Source: Microbacteriaceae bacterium 3FA27C10
Lineage (GTDB): Bacteria > Actinomycetota > Actinomycetes > Actinomycetales > Microbacteriaceae
Length of the DNA: 43,641 bases
Reading direction: 5' to 3'
Assembly (NCBI GenBank): GCA_005502775.1
Contig: SCNI01000032.1
Span: 1-43,641, forward strand
The notes under the pieces were generated by a model. That model was not told the DNA's origin. It did not search any database and saw only the letters and a list, made by a program, of their open reading frames with translations. Below, one piece after another: positions 40,933 through 43,641 of the stretch. Both the position numbers and the translations under genes were made by a program. The stretch's first letter is position 1. The number at the start of each line of letters is the position of its first letter.

Positions 40933-41105
40933 TGCGGCCGTCCAGCGGAACACAGGCTTTCAGGAAACCGGCCGCCGGCCGGCTCAATGAAGGACTCCCC
41001 GACGCGCAGTCCGTGGAAAGACATCGTGCGCGACCGGGGAGTGGAGTGCGACCGTCGTCAAGGGCGGACGCACATCCGAAAACTCTATCCAAAAGGATGA
41101 GAAAA
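40933..41105 (+). promoter_or_regulatory. Intergenic region with GC-rich hairpin
   Basis: CCGGCC (40968-40973) and GGCCGG (40977-40982) form a short dyad, after which about 120 bases contain no gene. An AAAGGA ribosome-binding site at 41092-41097 lies eight bases before the GTG of the next gene. The gap may hold a partial terminator or a separate promoter for the secreted protein genes. Confidence 0.35.
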
Positions 41106-42203
41106 GTGAAAATCAACCGCAAATTCGCCATCGCCGGCGTGACCGGCGTCATGGTCGCCAGCCTTGCACTCGGTGCGGGCCCGGCGATGGCCGACCCGGG
41201 TTCGGGCGTCTACCGTCCGCTCACGGGAACCGGCAGCGACACGACGATGTTCGTTCTCGACGCGCTCGGAAACGTCGTGGTCGATGGCAGCAGCAACAAG
41301 CTGATCGCCTCGTACGACGCGGTCAACCCCACGTCGGGCGCCGCGGGTGACCTGATCCAGACCCGTTCGGCCGGCACGCAGTTCAACCGCCCGAATGGAT
41401 CGGGAGCGGGCGTCAAGGCGCTCACCGCTTCGATCAACCCGACGGGGACCTACACCTGGCCCAAGACCGTCAGCGGCGTCACCACCCAGGTGTCGATCGC
41501 CGGTCAGCTCGACTTCGCGCGCTCCTCGAGCGGCCCCTCGGGCTCCGGGTCGGACCTGACCTACATCCCGTTCGGCAAGGATGCCGTCAGCTACGCCTAC
41601 TCGAACGTCGGGAGCGCATCCGTGCCCTCGAACCTCACGACGGCGCAGCTCGCGAACATCTTCAAGGGTGTCACGACGACGTACGTGGGGGCCGACACGC
41701 TGACCCACAGCTACGTTCCGATCCTCCCGCAGGCGAACTCGGGCACCCGGTCGTTCTTTCTCGGCCAGCTCGGGCTGACCGCGTCGGACGTGGCGTGGAT
41801 CACGACCTCGGTGCAGGAGAACGACGGCACGGTGATCGACGCTGTCGGCAAGATCGCTCCCTTCTCGGTGGCGCAGTACATCTCGCAGTCCAACTCCTCC
41901 ACCACGGGCGTGCCGGACACCATCTCCGGTAACGACGTCAAGGTCGGGTCGATCGGCGGCACGGCGCCCATCATCTCCGGGTCGCTCAACACCTCGTTCC
42001 CGCTGGCCCGCAACGTGTACAACGTCGTCCAGACCTCGCGTCTGACCGGCACGAGCGCCGCGGACCTGCAGCTCCAGTCGGTCTTCAAGGGTTCGACCTC
42101 GAAGGTCTGCGCTGCCAACACCACCATCACCACCTTCGGCTTCGGAAGTCTCGGAGCCTCCTGCGGCAGCACGACCGTCACCGGTCCGTACGTCGCCCCG
42201 TAA
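41106..42203 (+). CDS. Secreted PstS-like substrate-binding-domain protein
   Basis: This 365-residue protein starts at GTG (VKINRKFAIAGVTG), chosen because AAAGGA lies at ideal distance; the ATG at 41097 has no room for one. A signal peptide ends AMA. The mature part is a periplasmic-binding-type domain: LTGTGSDTTMFVLDAL, NRPNGSGAGVKALTASI, LDFARSSSGPSGSG, DLTYIPFGKDAVSYAYS, LTTAQLANIFKG and LPQANSGTRSFFL. It has no anchor, so it would be released or held by partners. The segments match PstS topologically but are divergent, so the ligand could be something other than phosphate. Confidence 0.85.
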   Translation: MKINRKFAIAGVTGVMVASLALGAGPAMADPGSGVYRPLTGTGSDTTMFVLDALGNVVVDGSSNKLIASYDAVNPTSGAAGDLIQTRSAGTQFNRPNGSGAGVKALTASINPTGTYTWPKTVSGVTTQVSIAGQLDFARSSSGPSGSGSDLTYIPFGKDAVSYAYSNVGSASVPSNLTTAQLANIFKGVTTTYVGADTLTHSYVPILPQANSGTRSFFLGQLGLTASDVAWITTSVQENDGTVIDAVGKIAPFSVAQYISQSNSSTTGVPDTISGNDVKVGSIGGTAPIISGSLNTSFPLARNVYNVVQTSRLTGTSAADLQLQSVFKGSTSKVCAANTTITTFGFGSLGASCGSTTVTGPYVAP

Positions 42204-42214
42204 CAATCACCGAA

Positions 42215-42251
42215 CCCGCGGGCGCGACTCCGACCGAGTCGCGCCCGCGGG
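42215..42251 (+). terminator. Strong hairpin after the secreted binding protein gene
   Basis: A perfect 16-bp stem (42215-42230 with 42236-42251) with a 5-base loop starts 11 bases after the stop. There is no U-tract. It could terminate transcription or protect the upstream mRNA, since the next gene starts 30 bases later on the same strand. Confidence 0.75.
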
Positions 42252-42281
42252 CCACCACCCCCTCGACAGAAAGCACAGTCA

Positions 42282-43580
42282 ATGCACCCGAGAAATGTCC
42301 GAAAGCGCGCCGCCATCACCGTCGCCGTGCTCGCCCTCCTCACCGGTCTAGCGGCAGCGCAGCCGGCCGCGGCGGCGACGCCTGACGTCGATCCCGCCAA
42401 TTCCCTCGGTGAGTTCGCGATCTCCCCGACCACGGGGACGGTCGACACCTGGATCACTGAAGCCTCGACGGCCGAAGGCAGCGTGTGCCCGACCGGATAC
42501 ACCAGCCGAAGCGGCTTCTGGATGTTCGCGCCGGGCACACAAGCCTGGGTGCGCGTCGGAGGCGACATGCGCGCCGGCATCAGCTATCCGCCCAACATGG
42601 GGGGCATCCTCGCAACCGATACCCGGGTCTTCCGTACCGGCGAATACGTGCGCGGGTCGGCGACCTACGACGCTGCCTGGTTCCAAGGTGGGGGAACCTT
42701 CACGCTCTACCTCACCTGCCAGAAGCTGGTCAACTTCACTCCCACGGTCGACAAGTACTACTCGGCCACGATCACCGTCGACGCAGCGGGCAACTACGCG
42801 GTCGGCGGCACTGCGCCGGTCAAGACCGACACCACCACCGCCCTCGCCGGCGCCGCCCACAACGACGGCACCGTCGAGCTGACCGCGACCGTCTCCGCCG
42901 CGACCGCCTCGGGAACCGTCTCGTTCCAGGACGCCGCCGGCACCGAGGTCGGGAACGCTGCCGTCGCGAACGGCGTCGCCAGCTGGACGAGCGGCGTGCT
43001 TCCGGCCGACACCACCCTTCAGTACAAGGCCGTCTACTCCGGTGACACGGCGTTCAACGCCTCCACCTCCGACACGATCACCGTCACCACCGTCGGCGAG
43101 CCGCAGCCCCCGCAGAGCACCGAGGTCACCGTCACCATCCCGGCGTCGGCGACCGGCCTGAAGTTCACGGTCACCCCGGGCAACGTGGCGCTCAGCGCCG
43201 CCGCGCTGCAGGGCACGAACTACGTGGCCGCGGGCACGCTCGGCGAGGTCACGGTCTCCGACAACCGCGCCACCCGCACGCCGTGGACCCTCAACGGCAA
43301 GGCGGGCGCCTTCGCCAACACCGCGGATGCGTCCAAGTCGATCGCCGCGAGCAGCCTCGGCTGGAAGCCGGCGCTCGTGGGCGACGCCAACGGCGGAACC
43401 GCCGGAGCCGAGGTGACTGCCGGTGCTGCGGGCGGTCTCTCCACCGACAAGCCGCTGGCGCAGGCCGCGGCCGGTGCCACGGTGGCCGACACGACGGTGA
43501 AGGCGGACGTGACCCTCACGGCCCCGGCCGACACCCCGGCCGGCGACTATAAGGCGACGCTCACGCTGACGCTCATCTGA
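42282..43580 (+). CDS. Secreted Ig-like repeat protein with WxL-like C-terminal domain
   Basis: This 432-residue protein has a signal peptide ending AAAA at about residue 32 and an N-terminal region with two Cys (SVCPTGYTSRSGFWMF, LYLTCQKLVNF). An Ig-like (Big_3-type) domain about 190-275 has TTTALAGAAHNDGTVELTAT, SGTVSFQDAAG and YKAVYSGDTAFNAS. The C-terminal 160 residues are WxL-like: VSDNRATRTPWTLNG, SSLGWKPALVGDANGG, and the closing DTPAGDYKATLTLTLI. WxL domains attach proteins non-covalently to the cell wall in Gram-positives. It is the last gene of the phosphate-linked surface cluster and is followed by a strong terminator. Confidence 0.82.
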   Translation: MHPRNVRKRAAITVAVLALLTGLAAAQPAAAATPDVDPANSLGEFAISPTTGTVDTWITEASTAEGSVCPTGYTSRSGFWMFAPGTQAWVRVGGDMRAGISYPPNMGGILATDTRVFRTGEYVRGSATYDAAWFQGGGTFTLYLTCQKLVNFTPTVDKYYSATITVDAAGNYAVGGTAPVKTDTTTALAGAAHNDGTVELTATVSAATASGTVSFQDAAGTEVGNAAVANGVASWTSGVLPADTTLQYKAVYSGDTAFNASTSDTITVTTVGEPQPPQSTEVTVTIPASATGLKFTVTPGNVALSAAALQGTNYVAAGTLGEVTVSDNRATRTPWTLNGKAGAFANTADASKSIAASSLGWKPALVGDANGGTAGAEVTAGAAGGLSTDKPLAQAAAGATVADTTVKADVTLTAPADTPAGDYKATLTLTLI

Positions 43581-43594
43581 TCGTCGGCTCAGCC

Positions 43595-43629
43595 AGGGGT
43601 CCCGCCGGCCGAGAGCCGGCGGGACCCCT
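43595..43629 (+). terminator. Strong terminator hairpin at the end of the surface cluster
   Basis: A perfect 15-bp stem, AGGGGTCCCGCCGGC at 43595-43609 with its complement at 43615-43629, and a 5-base loop, starts 14 bases after the last stop codon. The sequence after it (CCTCCCATAAGC) has no U-tract. Confidence 0.85.
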
Positions 43630-43641
43630 CCTCCCATAAGC

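Noticed and set aside
37966-40953. A 995-codon open frame on the minus strand
   Set aside because: It lies antisense to the 897-residue surface protein and is rich in Arg/Gly/Val without any recognisable domain. The plus strand has signal peptide, binding-domain segments and a membrane anchor.

Overview
The window is high-GC DNA with dense gene packing, many 4-base ATGA/GTGA overlaps, GTG/TTG starts, and hairpins without long U-tracts. The gene content (class III lanthipeptide synthetase, actinobacterial pca cluster, SapB/labyrinthopeptin-type precursor, NudK, YajQ) points to an actinomycete, most likely of the Microbacteriaceae; the family is an inference. Bases 1-20 are not genomic: they match the Nextera mosaic-end adapter with one extra A, so the left edge is an assembly end that truncates a nudK gene.

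Layout. 21-1201: nudK (partial) and yajQ on the minus strand. 1280-1914: vapB/vapC-type toxin-antitoxin pair. 1958-5569: a lipoprotein transglycosylase, tRNA-Tyr, an inositol-monophosphatase-family enzyme and a membrane-anchored M23 peptidase. 5696-7483: GH13 alpha-glucosidase. 7637-7873: tRNA-Thr, tRNA-Met and a strong terminator, followed by debris of an integrative element (7874-8431). 8510-10475: GlcG/HbpS-like protein, NTF2-like protein, and a TetR gene divergent from a GNAT gene around a perfect palindrome. 10513-16738: complete upper protocatechuate branch (pobA, IclR regulator, pcaHG, pcaB, pcaD, pcaC), with matching TTCCC-N7-GGGAA inverted repeats at the pobA and pcaH promoters. 16843-22334: membrane proteins, an FAD monooxygenase, a MarR/MFS divergent pair and a chromate transporter. 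22440-27130: five genes joined by four 4-base overlaps, encoding a ferric-reductase-like flavocytochrome, an FMN-binding protein, ApbE and a two-component system. 27273-28016: VIT/CCC1-like transporter.

28134-33062 is a class III lanthipeptide locus on the minus strand: NarX-like kinase, NarL-like regulator, LanKC, and a 40-residue precursor. The precursor core has two S-x2-S-x3-C labionin motifs in the exact register of labyrinthopeptin, without its extra disulfide cysteines. No exporter is next to it. A TetR gene (33326-33910) is divergent from the kinase.

34005-43580 is a phosphate-type region. Four 11-bp direct repeats resembling a PHO box precede pstC and pstA. Instead of pstB these are followed by three large secreted or anchored PstS-like proteins and a secreted Ig-like/WxL-like protein. 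This surface module looks unusual and, with the lanthipeptide, is the most interesting part of the window.
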